Part shown: piece by piece, positions 8,841 to 16,530 of the stretch | How positions within the stretch are numbered: position 1 is the first letter of the stretch | How the letters are laid out: every line of letters begins with the position of its first letter | Assembly: GCA_021582655.1 (NCBI GenBank) | Contig: CP091135.1 | Span: 120,457-166,235 of the forward strand | DNA length: 45,779 nt | Direction of reading: 5' to 3' | From: Nitrosomonas sp. | Lineage (GTDB): Bacteria; Pseudomonadota; Gammaproteobacteria; Burkholderiales; Nitrosomonadaceae | Position numbers and translations under genes: made by a program | Notes under the pieces: generated by a model | The model's database searches: none | What the model saw: the letters and a program-made list of their open reading frames with translations, nothing else | Told to the model about the DNA's origin: nothing

Positions 8841-9668
8841 TTAAACTTGCTTGCGGTTTTGATGATTCTCTAGCCATCGCTTGATTCGATTGGCGTCGCC
8901 GATGCGGGTATTTTTTCCCCAGGAATTGAGCAGTACGATGACGACCGGCTGCCCGGAAATATTGGCCTGCATGACCAAGCAGCGACCGGCTTCGCTGAGA
9001 TAGCCGGTTTTGGAAACATCGATTTCCCAGTTGTGGTTACGTGTCAGGCTGTTGGAGTTGACATACTGGATATGGCCACGCTGATTGGTCGCAGTTACCG
9101 AGTGTTGCGCGGTAGTGGAAAAATCACGAATAACTGCATAGCGATTCGATACGGCAACAAGTTTGGCAAGATCACGGGCTGTCGATACATTGTTGCTGCT
9201 CAGGCCGGTCGGATCGACGAAACGGCTATTGTGCATACCTATTTGTTGCGCTTTGCGGTTCATTGCGACGACAAATGCTTCGATGCCGCCCGGATAAGTG
9301 CGGCCAAGCGCAGCTGCCGCCCGATTCTCGGAGGACATCAGTGCCAACCGTAACAATTCGTGGCGCGGATAACTGCTACCGACACGCAAGCGAGATGCGG
9401 TGTGTTTCAGTTTATCCACATCGGCATTTTCAATCGTAATGATGTCGTTCGGCGATAATCTCGCATCCAGCGTGACCATGGCGGTCATGAGCTTGGTAAT
9501 CGAAGCGATTGGGGCTACATTGTCGGCATTTTTGTCGTAAATGACATACTCGTTTTTTGCATTGAAAATAAGAGCGGATTGCGATTTAAGGTCTAAATTG
9601 CTTTTTTGTGCGAATGCACTATCAATAAATAAAGGCAGAATCAAGAACAAAAACAGAATTCGTTTCAA
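8841..9668 (-). CDS. pbpG: D-alanyl-D-alanine endopeptidase, PBP7/PbpG-like (peptidase S11)
   Basis: Periplasmic low-molecular-weight penicillin-binding protein that cleaves D-Ala cross-links in peptidoglycan, 275 residues. It has a signal peptide (about 1-20, cleaved after AFA), the serine motif SITKLM (SxxK, about 55-60), the SxN motif SSEN (about 112) and the KTG box (KTGY, about 220). It lacks the long C-terminal domain of PBP5/DacA carboxypeptidases, which favours PbpG. The start codon is TTG (9666-9668), preceded by an AAAGAAGA purine run. No ATG gives a complete signal peptide. Confidence 0.9.
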   Translation of the reverse strand: MKRILFLFLILPLFIDSAFAQKSNLDLKSQSALIFNAKNEYVIYDKNADNVAPIASITKLMTAMVTLDARLSPNDIITIENADVDKLKHTASRLRVGSSYPRHELLRLALMSSENRAAAALGRTYPGGIEAFVVAMNRKAQQIGMHNSRFVDPTGLSSNNVSTARDLAKLVAVSNRYAVIRDFSTTAQHSVTATNQRGHIQYVNSNSLTRNHNWEIDVSKTGYLSEAGRCLVMQANISGQPVVIVLLNSWGKNTRIGDANRIKRWLENHQNRKQV

Positions 9669-9792
9669 TCTTCTTTAACTCCATACAAGGGTGTATGTAG
9701 GGTTTTACTTCGCCAATCGAGAGAACGGAGTGAAGCTTGGTTTTACTGAAAGAACAGAGGCGAATTTATTGGCCAATGCAGAGACAAAAATA

Positions 9793-9885
9793 AGGTCAAG
9801 CCATGAGGAGAACTGACGATCAACAAATTTATTTGATTTCTGTTGAAATAACTACATTGTTACGCTCACCCACTCGGCTTGACCT
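9793..9885. repeat. 10-bp inverted repeat with a 73-base spacer
   Basis: AGGTCAAGCC at 9793-9802 is exactly matched by its complement GGCTTGACCT at 9876-9885. The spacer includes a weaker inner dyad around CAACAAAT...TTGTT. It lies in the 261-base gap between the pbpG start and the end of a small secreted-protein gene. It could be a long-range RNA stem or paired protein sites. No T tract follows, so it is not an ordinary terminator. Confidence 0.6.
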
Positions 9886-9929
9886 CTCATTCATTACGCA
9901 GTAGATGAATTAGCGGTAATGAATTGATA

Positions 9930-10157
9930 TTATTTGCCAAAATTAGGCTGTTTAATCTTGGGTGGGCAAGTGACCATTTCTCCATCCACGCGATCTTTAG
10001 TCTTTTCGCCGTCTTTTTTACCTTCACATGCCATTTTATTCAGAATATCCTGGGCAGCCATCGGAGGCATACGTGATTCTTTGTTACCGCTGGCCATTAC
10101 GCCGGCAGAGCCCAATAAAAAAACCGATCCGATCACAGCGATAAGTAATTTACTCAT
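9930..10157 (-). CDS. Small secreted protein of unknown function
   Basis: A 75-residue protein with a clear signal peptide (MSKLLIAVIGSVFLLGSAGVMA, cleavage near residue 22). The charged mature part of about 53 residues contains two cysteines (in KMACEG and VTCPP), which could form a disulphide in the periplasm. A good ribosome site (AGGAGTG) lies 5 bases before the ATG. I do not recognise the family. It is flanked by non-coding stretches and seems to be transcribed alone. The signal peptide plus Shine-Dalgarno make it a likely real gene despite its size. Confidence 0.75.
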   Translation of the reverse strand: MSKLLIAVIGSVFLLGSAGVMASGNKESRMPPMAAQDILNKMACEGKKDGEKTKDRVDGEMVTCPPKIKQPNFGK

Positions 10158-10350
10158 TTTTCACTCCTATCTATATAAATTTTTTAAGGAAGCCAATTTT
10201 AGTTTATTGCGCGCGACTTTCCAATAAGAAATTTATCACAATCACTAATGTTATGGCCATTTTTTTAAAATTTTATTGGTGCACGGTCATAGGGAATATT
10301 AATTACGCTCTGAAAATCAGACTATTGAATGCGGATTTTGTGTTTTACTG

Positions 10351-10373
10351 TGTCCTATTGCGTTTATAGGACA
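10351..10373. repeat. 8-bp perfect hairpin overlapping a stop codon
   Basis: TGTCCTAT (10351-10358) and ATAGGACA (10366-10373) form a perfect 8-bp stem with a 7-base loop. The right arm overlaps the last codons and stop of the Mth938-domain gene on the minus strand. No U-tract follows on that strand. It may limit 3' decay or pause transcription, but it is not a canonical terminator. The remainder of 10158-10350 is AT-rich with no gene seen. Confidence 0.65.
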
Positions 10374-10732
10374 AGTGCGGCTGAGGCGCGTCTTCCTTCT
10401 TCGACCAGAATATTGTAGGTACGACAACAGGCCTGGGTATCCATGACTTCGATACCGATGCCCATTTTCATGATTTGAATCAGTATCGATTGATTGGGAA
10501 ATTGATGTGTCGAGCCTGTACCAAGGATAATAATTTCCGGCATTTGGTGGATTAGATCGTCGAAATGCTTAATTTCGAGTTGGGCGATGGTGGTGACCGG
10601 CCAGTCAGATATTAAGCGATCAGGTAGTACGATCAAACTTTTTTCATGACGGATTTGGTTGACGGTAACATAACCATCTCCGTATCCGGTAAAAATATTC
10701 TGATTACTAAAGTTTGCTGGATGAAGTTTCAA
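10364..10732 (-). CDS. Mth938-domain (Xcc1710/NDUFAF3-like) protein
   Basis: Small single-domain protein of 122 residues in the Mth938/DUF498 family. The recognisable features are the N-terminal GYGDGYVTVN, the central PEIIILGTGSTHQFP and the later IGIEVMDTQACCRTYNILVEEGRRASAAL, all characteristic of the family. Bacterial members are uncharacterised; the mitochondrial relative NDUFAF3 assists complex I assembly. The reading frame needs a TTG start (10730-10732), since no in-frame ATG exists upstream before a stop and family alignment favours this point. It lies downstream of an acyl carrier protein gene on the same strand, 73 bases apart. Confidence 0.85.
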   Translation of the reverse strand: MKLHPANFSNQNIFTGYGDGYVTVNQIRHEKSLIVLPDRLISDWPVTTIAQLEIKHFDDLIHQMPEIIILGTGSTHQFPNQSILIQIMKMGIGIEVMDTQACCRTYNILVEEGRRASAALVL

Positions 10733-10805
10733 AATAATTTCTGCTTGATCAAAATGGAGTCATACGAAATGCATCAATGTATTATTGGCGATAAAAAATA
10801 ATAAT

Positions 10806-11123
10806 TCAAATGCGATTCGATTCAGTTACTTTTTCCGATACGAAATGAACGAGTGTTCCCAATGTTTCAAAGGTTTTTGCACTAATTTCATCATCTTTGA
10901 TCGAAATGGAAAATTCTTTTTCTAGATTCAAAATAATAGTCACAACAGCGACCGAGTCGATTTCCGGGATGTTGCCGATTAGAGGGGTGTCTAATGTGAT
11001 CGTATTGAGTCGATCTTCCAATGCCAGTGTTTCAGATAAGATCGTTTTTATCCTATGCTTTATCAGGTTTACGTCGGTCACAGGAATAAGTTGTTGGATT
11101 GTATGTTGTATCATGCTAGTCAT
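10806..11123 (-). CDS. Acyl carrier protein, exosortase-A-system type
   Basis: Discrete acyl carrier protein of 105 residues. The phosphopantetheine serine sits in IPEIDSVAVV (Ser about 57), where ordinary fatty-acid ACPs have DSL. The surroundings (DTPLIGNIPEIDS..., then DDEISAKTFETLGTL) match the ACP family usually found in exosortase A/exopolysaccharide clusters rather than AcpP; I recognise this from memory of the family. It would carry an acyl or amino-acyl group on a 4'-phosphopantetheine arm. Unusually, no exosortase or polysaccharide gene adjoins it here; neighbours are Mth938 and flgA. A second in-frame ATG occurs at codon 4. Confidence 0.85.
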   Translation of the reverse strand: MTSMIQHTIQQLIPVTDVNLIKHRIKTILSETLALEDRLNTITLDTPLIGNIPEIDSVAVVTIILNLEKEFSISIKDDEISAKTFETLGTLVHFVSEKVTESNRI

Positions 11124-11195
11124 AGAACTGAATATACCGGATTTGATGAGGTAAAAGTAAGCGCCGCGAAAAGTTCATGAGCACGGATAAATTAA

Positions 11196-11933
11196 CTAAG
11201 GTTGAATTTCTACGATCGAATTATTGCGCGCCAAGCCCGTAATGATTTTTCCCGATTGATTGCGTACTTGAACAATCTGGCCTTCTGCAGCGTCAGTAAG
11301 TGCTTTGCCTTCCGATCGAATAGCAAAGCCACGTCCTTGGACGACTAGGTTGACCGATTGGCCTCGCAGTATGACATAAGGCGCCCGCAACATCTGGGGG
11401 CGAAGCGGTTGTCCGGCGGCCAGATGCGTCGTGGCGACTTTGCCGATAACCTGATTGATATCGGTGAAAACAGTATCGGGCATTTGTGTCAGATTGGCGT
11501 TTTGAAATGCGATATCCTCATAATTAATGGGATGCCCGCTGGAAATCGGCCGGGCGATGTGTAATACATCAGCCATTACGTTGATTTCAGTTTGCACATA
11601 AATAGTCCAGGCGGTTGTTTCGCTTTCACATCGAACGCCGATAGAAGTTTTTCCCCATAAGCGATTTCCTTGAGGGACAAAAGGCTGCAATTGCTGGCAC
11701 TTCGGTAATTTAAGCTGATTGTCGATTTGCCCGACCTGAATCATTACCTGCCCGGGCAGATTGGCTGTATTGTTGTAGAGGAAAACTTCGATGGCATTTT
11801 TGATCAGAGCGATTTCCTGATGTGCAATATTTGTACTTGATTGCGCAATCGTACTCGTGCCCGGGAACAGCGATAACGCTATCCAGAAAGAAGTAAGTCC
11901 TGCACGGGATAACACTGATTTGCCCATTATCAT
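11196..11933 (-). CDS. flgA: Flagellar P-ring assembly chaperone FlgA
   Basis: Periplasmic chaperone for FlgI polymerisation into the flagellar P ring, 245 residues. A signal peptide (about 1-30) precedes the mature domain. The C-terminal SAF domain is clear, with ARPISSGHPINYEDIA and VATTHLAAGQPLRPQMLRAP, ending in VQGRGFAIRSEGKALTDAAEGQIVQVRN, the usual FlgA signature. It is divergent from flgB, the normal arrangement. The ATG at 11933 has GGAAG eight bases upstream; a second ATG two codons later is also possible. Confidence 0.94.
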   Translation of the reverse strand: MIMGKSVLSRAGLTSFWIALSLFPGTSTIAQSSTNIAHQEIALIKNAIEVFLYNNTANLPGQVMIQVGQIDNQLKLPKCQQLQPFVPQGNRLWGKTSIGVRCESETTAWTIYVQTEINVMADVLHIARPISSGHPINYEDIAFQNANLTQMPDTVFTDINQVIGKVATTHLAAGQPLRPQMLRAPYVILRGQSVNLVVQGRGFAIRSEGKALTDAAEGQIVQVRNQSGKIITGLARNNSIVEIQP

Positions 11934-11976
11934 TTTTGCCGCTTCCGGTAATTATTGCCGTTCCATTGTGATCAAT

Positions 11977-12003
11977 TAAAGTCTCAGATTAACACGCCTG
12001 TTA
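11977..12003 (+). promoter_or_regulatory. Weak sigma-28 (FliA)-like element
   Basis: TAAAGTCT (11977-11984) matches the FliA -35 consensus TAAAGTTT at 7 of 8 positions. The exact 11-base spacer is followed by GCCTGTTA, which agrees with GCCGATAA at only 5 of 8. It lies in the flgA-flgB divergent region, pointing to flgB. The poor -10 makes it tentative. Confidence 0.25.
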
Positions 12004-12080
12004 ACAATCATCCTCGAAGATAGCGCTTATTTCCCGGTTTTATCGATGCTTGGCGCATCGCGTTTTGGGCCTATTATCGC

Positions 12081-12096
12081 TGGCATGCTAAATGCT
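12081..12096 (+). promoter_or_regulatory. Candidate sigma-54 (-24/-12) promoter for flgB operon
   Basis: TGGCATGCTAAATGCT has the essential GG (12082-12083) and GC (12094-12095) separated by exactly 10 bases and agrees with TGGCACG-N4-TTGCW at most other positions. Transcription would start near 12108, leaving a leader of about 34 bases before the flgB ATG with its AGGTGA ribosome site. Early or middle flagellar genes are RpoN-dependent in many proteobacteria. No enhancer site was identified. Confidence 0.5.
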
Positions 12097-12141
12097 ATGG
12101 AAAAAGTAAATACCCCAATCGTTATTAGGTGAAAATCGAAA

Positions 12142-12558
12142 ATGATTAATAAACTGGATAAAGAGTTAAATTATCATCATCAAGCCTTAGGTACTCGTGT
12201 GGCAAGGCAAGAATTGCTTTCGAGTAATATCGCCAACGCTGATACACCGAATTTTAAGGCGAAAGACATTGATTTTTCCGCCGTTCTGTCTGATAAGCTT
12301 GGATTGATGTCACAAGGAACCTTACGCAATGTAAAGCTTGATGTGACTTCGCACATGCATTTTAATTCAGCCGCCCCCGGCTTTTTTGGAGACAGCTTAT
12401 TATATCGCGTTCCGTTGCAGCCAAGCGCAGATGGAAACACGGTCGATATGGATATGGAGCGTACAAGATTTGCTGATAATGCGATCAAGTACGATGCCAG
12501 CATCACATTCCTTAACAACGAATTCAGAAACTTAGTATCAGCGCTACAGGAGAGATAG
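12142..12558 (+). CDS. flgB: Flagellar basal-body rod protein FlgB
   Basis: Proximal rod protein of the flagellar basal body, exported by the flagellar type III apparatus without a signal peptide. At 138 residues it is the standard length. The N-terminal rod motif RQELLSSNIANADTPNFKAKDIDF (about 22-45) and the C-terminal amphipathic helix are typical. It is the first gene of the flgBCDEFGHIJ block and follows the divergent promoter region. Its stop lies 3 bases before flgC. Confidence 0.96.
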   Translation: MINKLDKELNYHHQALGTRVARQELLSSNIANADTPNFKAKDIDFSAVLSDKLGLMSQGTLRNVKLDVTSHMHFNSAAPGFFGDSLLYRVPLQPSADGNTVDMDMERTRFADNAIKYDASITFLNNEFRNLVSALQER

Positions 12559-12561
12559 TCC

Positions 12562-12966
12562 ATGTCCTTATTCAATGTCTTCGGTATTGCAAGTTCCGCT
12601 ATGTCGGCACAGTCACAACGTTTGAACGTGGTTGCCAGCAATCTATCCAATGCGGACAGTGTGACCAGTTCCACAGGTGAACCATATCGTGGGCGTCAAG
12701 TGGTTTTCAGTACCTTGAAACCGGATACCAACGGCGCCAGTGGCGTGAAGGTTGCAGGTATTGTGCACGATGCCGCGCCGATGCGCCAACTCTACGAGCC
12801 CAAGCATCCATTCGCCGATAAGAACGGTTATGTAACGATGCCCAATGTCAGCGTGGTCGATGAAATGGTCAACATGATGTCGGCGTCGCGTTCATATCAG
12901 AATAGTGTCGATATGATGAACACCACCAAATCATTGCTACAGAAAACATTGACGATTGGTCAATAA
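12562..12966 (+). CDS. flgC: Flagellar basal-body rod protein FlgC
   Basis: Proximal rod protein of 134 residues. It shows the rod-family N-terminus (ASSAMSAQSQRLNVVASNLSNADS, about 10-33) and the conserved C-terminal helix ending VDMMNTTKSLLQKTLTIGQ. The C-terminal NVSVVDEMVNMMSASRSYQ segment is the FlgC/FlgG signature. An AGGAGA ribosome site, overlapping the end of flgB, serves it. Confidence 0.96.
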   Translation: MSLFNVFGIASSAMSAQSQRLNVVASNLSNADSVTSSTGEPYRGRQVVFSTLKPDTNGASGVKVAGIVHDAAPMRQLYEPKHPFADKNGYVTMPNVSVVDEMVNMMSASRSYQNSVDMMNTTKSLLQKTLTIGQ

Positions 12967-12977
12967 AGGAGAGGATC

Positions 12978-13643
12978 ATGAGTTCGATTCAATCAGCCGA
13001 TGTACAAACCACCTCGTCAACAACGGCAACAAGCATTACAAAAAAGAAGACTGAAGATCCTCAGGATCGTTTTTTAAAGCTATTAGTGGCGCAAGTAAAA
13101 AATCAGGATCCGATGAAGCCGTTGGATAATGCGGAAATGACTAGCCAGATGGCGCAGATTAGTACGGTTACAGGCGTGGAGAAGTTAAATTCGACGCTGC
13201 AACAACTGGTTTCCAGTGCCGAAGACAGTCGTTCGGTAGAAGCGGCGGCACTCATCGGACATCAAGTCTATGCACCGGGATCATCGATTTCGCTAAATGG
13301 TGATACAGGAAGTTTCGGTATCGAATTACAACAACCGATTGATGAATTGAAAGTCACGATTTTGGATAGCTCCGGTATACCTGTCCGTCAAATGAATCTT
13401 GGCGCATACCCGGCCGGTGTAAGCACGATTTCTTGGGATGGCAAAACAGACAGTGGAGCGCAAGCTGCCATTGGAGAATATACCTATACTGTCAGCGCTT
13501 TGCAGAGCGGTAAGGATATTAAAGTGGAAACTTTGTCACAAGCACAAGTGAAAGGCGTAATGCCTGGTGAAGATAATACTTTGTTGGATTTGGGTAAAGC
13601 ATTGGGATTGGTGAATTTGGCTGACATCAGGCAAGTATTTTGA
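12978..13643 (+). CDS. flgD: Flagellar hook assembly scaffold FlgD
   Basis: Hook-cap protein needed for polymerisation of FlgE, 221 residues. The N-terminal export and capping segment carries DRFLKLLVAQVKNQDPMKPLDNAEMTSQMAQ (about 29-59), the hallmark of FlgD. It is followed by a Tudor-like and FnIII-like C-terminal part including YPAGVSTISWDGKTDSG. It is discarded once the hook is complete. A strong AAAGGAGAGG site precedes the ATG. Confidence 0.96.
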   Translation: MSSIQSADVQTTSSTTATSITKKKTEDPQDRFLKLLVAQVKNQDPMKPLDNAEMTSQMAQISTVTGVEKLNSTLQQLVSSAEDSRSVEAAALIGHQVYAPGSSISLNGDTGSFGIELQQPIDELKVTILDSSGIPVRQMNLGAYPAGVSTISWDGKTDSGAQAAIGEYTYTVSALQSGKDIKVETLSQAQVKGVMPGEDNTLLDLGKALGLVNLADIRQVF

Positions 13644-13655
13644 TAGGAGACTGAT

Positions 13656-14924
13656 ATGAGTTTTCAACATGGTTTGAGTGGAATCAATGCCGCATCGACG
13701 AATTTGGATGTGATAGGCAATAATATTGCAAATGCGAATACGGCAGGATTTAAGCAATCTCAGGCACAATTCTCCGATATTTTTGCCAATTCATTGGAGG
13801 GCTCCGATAGTGCGCAGGTTGGAATCGGAGCAAAAATTTCAACAATCCTGCAGCAGTTCGGCCAAGGAAATATAACGCCGACCAGTAATCCTCTGGATAT
13901 CGCGATTAGTGGGCAGGGGTTCTTTCGTGTTACCGATCAAGGTGTGGTCAGTTATAGCCGGAACGGCCAGTTCCATGTGAATGATGAGGGCTTTATTGTG
14001 GATGCCTCCGGCGCGTTCCTGACTGGCTACACCGCAGACGAGAGTGGTGCCGTTATCACAAATGATCAGCCGTCGCGACTAAAATTCGATACTGCGGATT
14101 TGCCGCCTAAAGCGACGGAGAAAGTCGACATGGGTTTTAATCTGAATGCGACTAGCGGGGAGATTACGGCAGCTTTTAACGCGAATAATCCGAATACCAT
14201 TAGCTATTCGACGGCCGGAACAGTGTACGACAGCTTGGGGAATTCGCATTTGTTGTCGGTTTTCTTTCAGAAAACACCAGCGGTAAATACATGGAACGTC
14301 TATGCGACAGTCGATGGGAAAGTCGATTCTCCCGCCACCGGTGTTCCGGTAGGTATTACATTAGGAACGGCTTCTCCGCAAACATTGGAGTTCGACGATT
14401 TTGGAAAATTAATTGCTCCTACAACGCCGCTTAGTCTGGAAATTAATTTTGATGTAATTTCTCCGGATCTAGGCGTTAAATCACCGCAAATAGTTAATCT
14501 GGACTTGACTACGACGACGCAATACGGGGCCAGTAACAGCATTCACAAAAATCAACAAGATGGATATACATCCGGCCGGATGTCCGGATTTTCTGTTGGC
14601 GATGATGGATCTATTCAAGCCAACTACAGTAGCGGAAAATCAAAACTGCTCGGTCAGATCGTATTGGCCAATTTTGTAAACCCTCAAGGATTGGTTCCGA
14701 TTGGTGATGGACATTGGGTTGAATCGTCCGCTTCCGGGGAGCCTATCGTAGGTATACCTAAAACCGGAGGACTGGGTTTGTTGCAATCTAATGCGATAGA
14801 AGATTCGAATGTGGACTTAACGGCCGAATTGGTAAAGATGATCGCGGCGCAACGTATGTATCAAGCGAGTGCTAAGACAATTGAAACACAAGATCAAATT
14901 ATTCAGACAATCACGAATATCTGA
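13656..14924 (+). CDS. flgE: Flagellar hook protein FlgE
   Basis: Structural subunit of the flagellar hook, 422 residues, close to the usual size for enterobacterial-type hooks. The N-terminus has SGINAASTNLDVIGNNIANANTAGFKQS (about 8-35), and the C-terminus has the matching coiled segment NVDLTAELVKMIAAQRMYQASAKTIETQDQI. The central region is the exposed hook domain. GGAG lies 6-9 bases before the ATG. Confidence 0.96.
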   Translation: MSFQHGLSGINAASTNLDVIGNNIANANTAGFKQSQAQFSDIFANSLEGSDSAQVGIGAKISTILQQFGQGNITPTSNPLDIAISGQGFFRVTDQGVVSYSRNGQFHVNDEGFIVDASGAFLTGYTADESGAVITNDQPSRLKFDTADLPPKATEKVDMGFNLNATSGEITAAFNANNPNTISYSTAGTVYDSLGNSHLLSVFFQKTPAVNTWNVYATVDGKVDSPATGVPVGITLGTASPQTLEFDDFGKLIAPTTPLSLEINFDVISPDLGVKSPQIVNLDLTTTTQYGASNSIHKNQQDGYTSGRMSGFSVGDDGSIQANYSSGKSKLLGQIVLANFVNPQGLVPIGDGHWVESSASGEPIVGIPKTGGLGLLQSNAIEDSNVDLTAELVKMIAAQRMYQASAKTIETQDQIIQTITNI

Positions 14925-14978
14925 TGATTGTACGGACGAGTTTTATTGGATTCTTATTGCGTAGCCAGTGAATAAAAA

Positions 14979-15722
14979 ATGGATCGACTAATTTACACCT
15001 CGATGACCGGGGCAAACCATACCTTGAATCAGCAAGCGACCATTGCGCATAACCTTGCAAATGTGTCAACAACCGGCTATCGAGCCGAAAAGAATGCTTT
15101 TCGGGCAGTACCAATCTACGGTGATGGTGCGCCGACGCGTGCATTCGTGGTTGATACTACGATCGGTGCCGATTTTGCGGGGGGGACATTGCAAGCAACG
15201 GGGCGCGATTTGGATGTCGCTGTGAAAGGACCGGGATGGATTACCGTACAACTTGATAACGGTGAAGAAGCCTATACTCGCAATGGCGGCTTGCAAGTCA
15301 GTCCGAATGGAATTTTGATAACTCAGAACGGACATAAAGTCAAAGGTGAGAACGGCATTATCGCGGTGCCGCCGGATGTGCGCGTCACGGTTGGTGTGGA
15401 TGGCACCGTTTCCACTGTCCCGATCAGCCCGCAACCGAATACGGTGGCTCAGATCGGGCGAATTAAATTGGTTAATCCGCCTGAAGAGAGTTTGGTGAAA
15501 GGTGTTGACGGATTATTTCGTTTGAAAGACGGAAAACCGGCGCCGTTGGATGCGCAGGTCAGATTGATTGATGGCACATTGGAAGGCAGTAACGTGAATG
15601 TGGTACACGAAATGGTCAGCATGATTGCGCTGGCCCGCCAATTCGATATGCAAATGAAAATGATGGAAAACGCGGAAAGGAATGCGCAACAGGCCAGCCA
15701 GATTATGGTATTGCGGGTGTAA
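14979..15722 (+). CDS. flgF: Flagellar basal-body rod protein FlgF
   Basis: Distal-side rod protein of 247 residues. The N-terminus (MDRLIYTSMTGANHTLNQQATIAHNLANVSTTGYRAEKN) is diagnostic of FlgF. The C-terminus carries NVNVVHEMVSMIALARQFDMQMKMM. The ribosome site is weak, and 54 bases of spacer separate it from flgE, more than elsewhere in the block. No promoter is convincing in that spacer. Confidence 0.95.
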   Translation: MDRLIYTSMTGANHTLNQQATIAHNLANVSTTGYRAEKNAFRAVPIYGDGAPTRAFVVDTTIGADFAGGTLQATGRDLDVAVKGPGWITVQLDNGEEAYTRNGGLQVSPNGILITQNGHKVKGENGIIAVPPDVRVTVGVDGTVSTVPISPQPNTVAQIGRIKLVNPPEESLVKGVDGLFRLKDGKPAPLDAQVRLIDGTLEGSNVNVVHEMVSMIALARQFDMQMKMMENAERNAQQASQIMVLRV

Positions 15723-15745
15723 TCATCTAAGAAGAGGTAAGTTTT

Positions 15746-16528
15746 ATGATACGTTCATTATGGATTTCCAAAACCGGGCTGGATGCACAGCAAACTAAAA
15801 TGGATGTGATCGCCAATAACCTGGCGAATGTTAGCACCAACGGGTTCAAGCGCGCGCGCGCGGTATTCGAAGATCTGCAGTATCAAACACTGCGTCAACC
15901 GGGAGCGCAATCCTCGCAACAGACCCAATTGCCTTCCGGCTTGCAATTGGGTACTGGTGTAAAGCCTGTGTCAACCGAGAACGTATTTTCTCAGGGCACA
16001 TTGCAACATACCGACAATCAGCGGGATGTGGCCATTCGCGGCATCGGTTTTTTTATGGTATTGATGCCCGATGGCACTACTGCATATACGCGTGACGGTG
16101 CTTTTCAATCGGATTTGAACGGTCAATTGGTGACATCCAGCGGATATCCAGTACAGCCCGGTATCGTTATTCCACCGAATGCGCTGGGAATCACCGTGGG
16201 TCGTGATGGTACCGTATCGGCAACGGTACCGGGGGCTGTCGCACCGATTCAAGTCGGAAATATTCAATTGGCGAGTTTCGTAAATCCGGCTGGGTTACAA
16301 AAGATGGGTGAAAATTTGTACATGGAAACCGCATCGAGCGGCGCACCGCAACAGAATGCGCCGGGAACCAACGGGCTGGGGTTGTTGGAGCAGAATTTTG
16401 TCGAAACATCGAATGTCAATGTTGTGGAGGAACTAGTGAATATGATTCAAACCCAGCGCGCATATGAAATGAATTCCAAATCGATCGAGACATCGGATCA
16501 GATGCTGCAGAAGCTAGGACAGCTCTGA
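15746..16528 (+). CDS. flgG: Flagellar distal rod protein FlgG
   Basis: Distal rod subunit of 260 residues, the standard FlgG length. The start [38 protein letters not shown] and the end [35 protein letters not shown] are near-invariant in the family. An AGAGG ribosome site precedes the ATG. It joins the proximal rod to the hook. Confidence 0.97.
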   Translation: MIRSLWISKTGLDAQQTKMDVIANNLANVSTNGFKRARAVFEDLQYQTLRQPGAQSSQQTQLPSGLQLGTGVKPVSTENVFSQGTLQHTDNQRDVAIRGIGFFMVLMPDGTTAYTRDGAFQSDLNGQLVTSSGYPVQPGIVIPPNALGITVGRDGTVSATVPGAVAPIQVGNIQLASFVNPAGLQKMGENLYMETASSGAPQQNAPGTNGLGLLEQNFVETSNVNVVEELVNMIQTQRAYEMNSKSIETSDQMLQKLGQL

Positions 16529-16530
16529 TA

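Noticed and set aside
14950-14975. Possible sigma-54 element before flgF
   Set aside because: The GG and GC are separated by nine bases, not the required ten.
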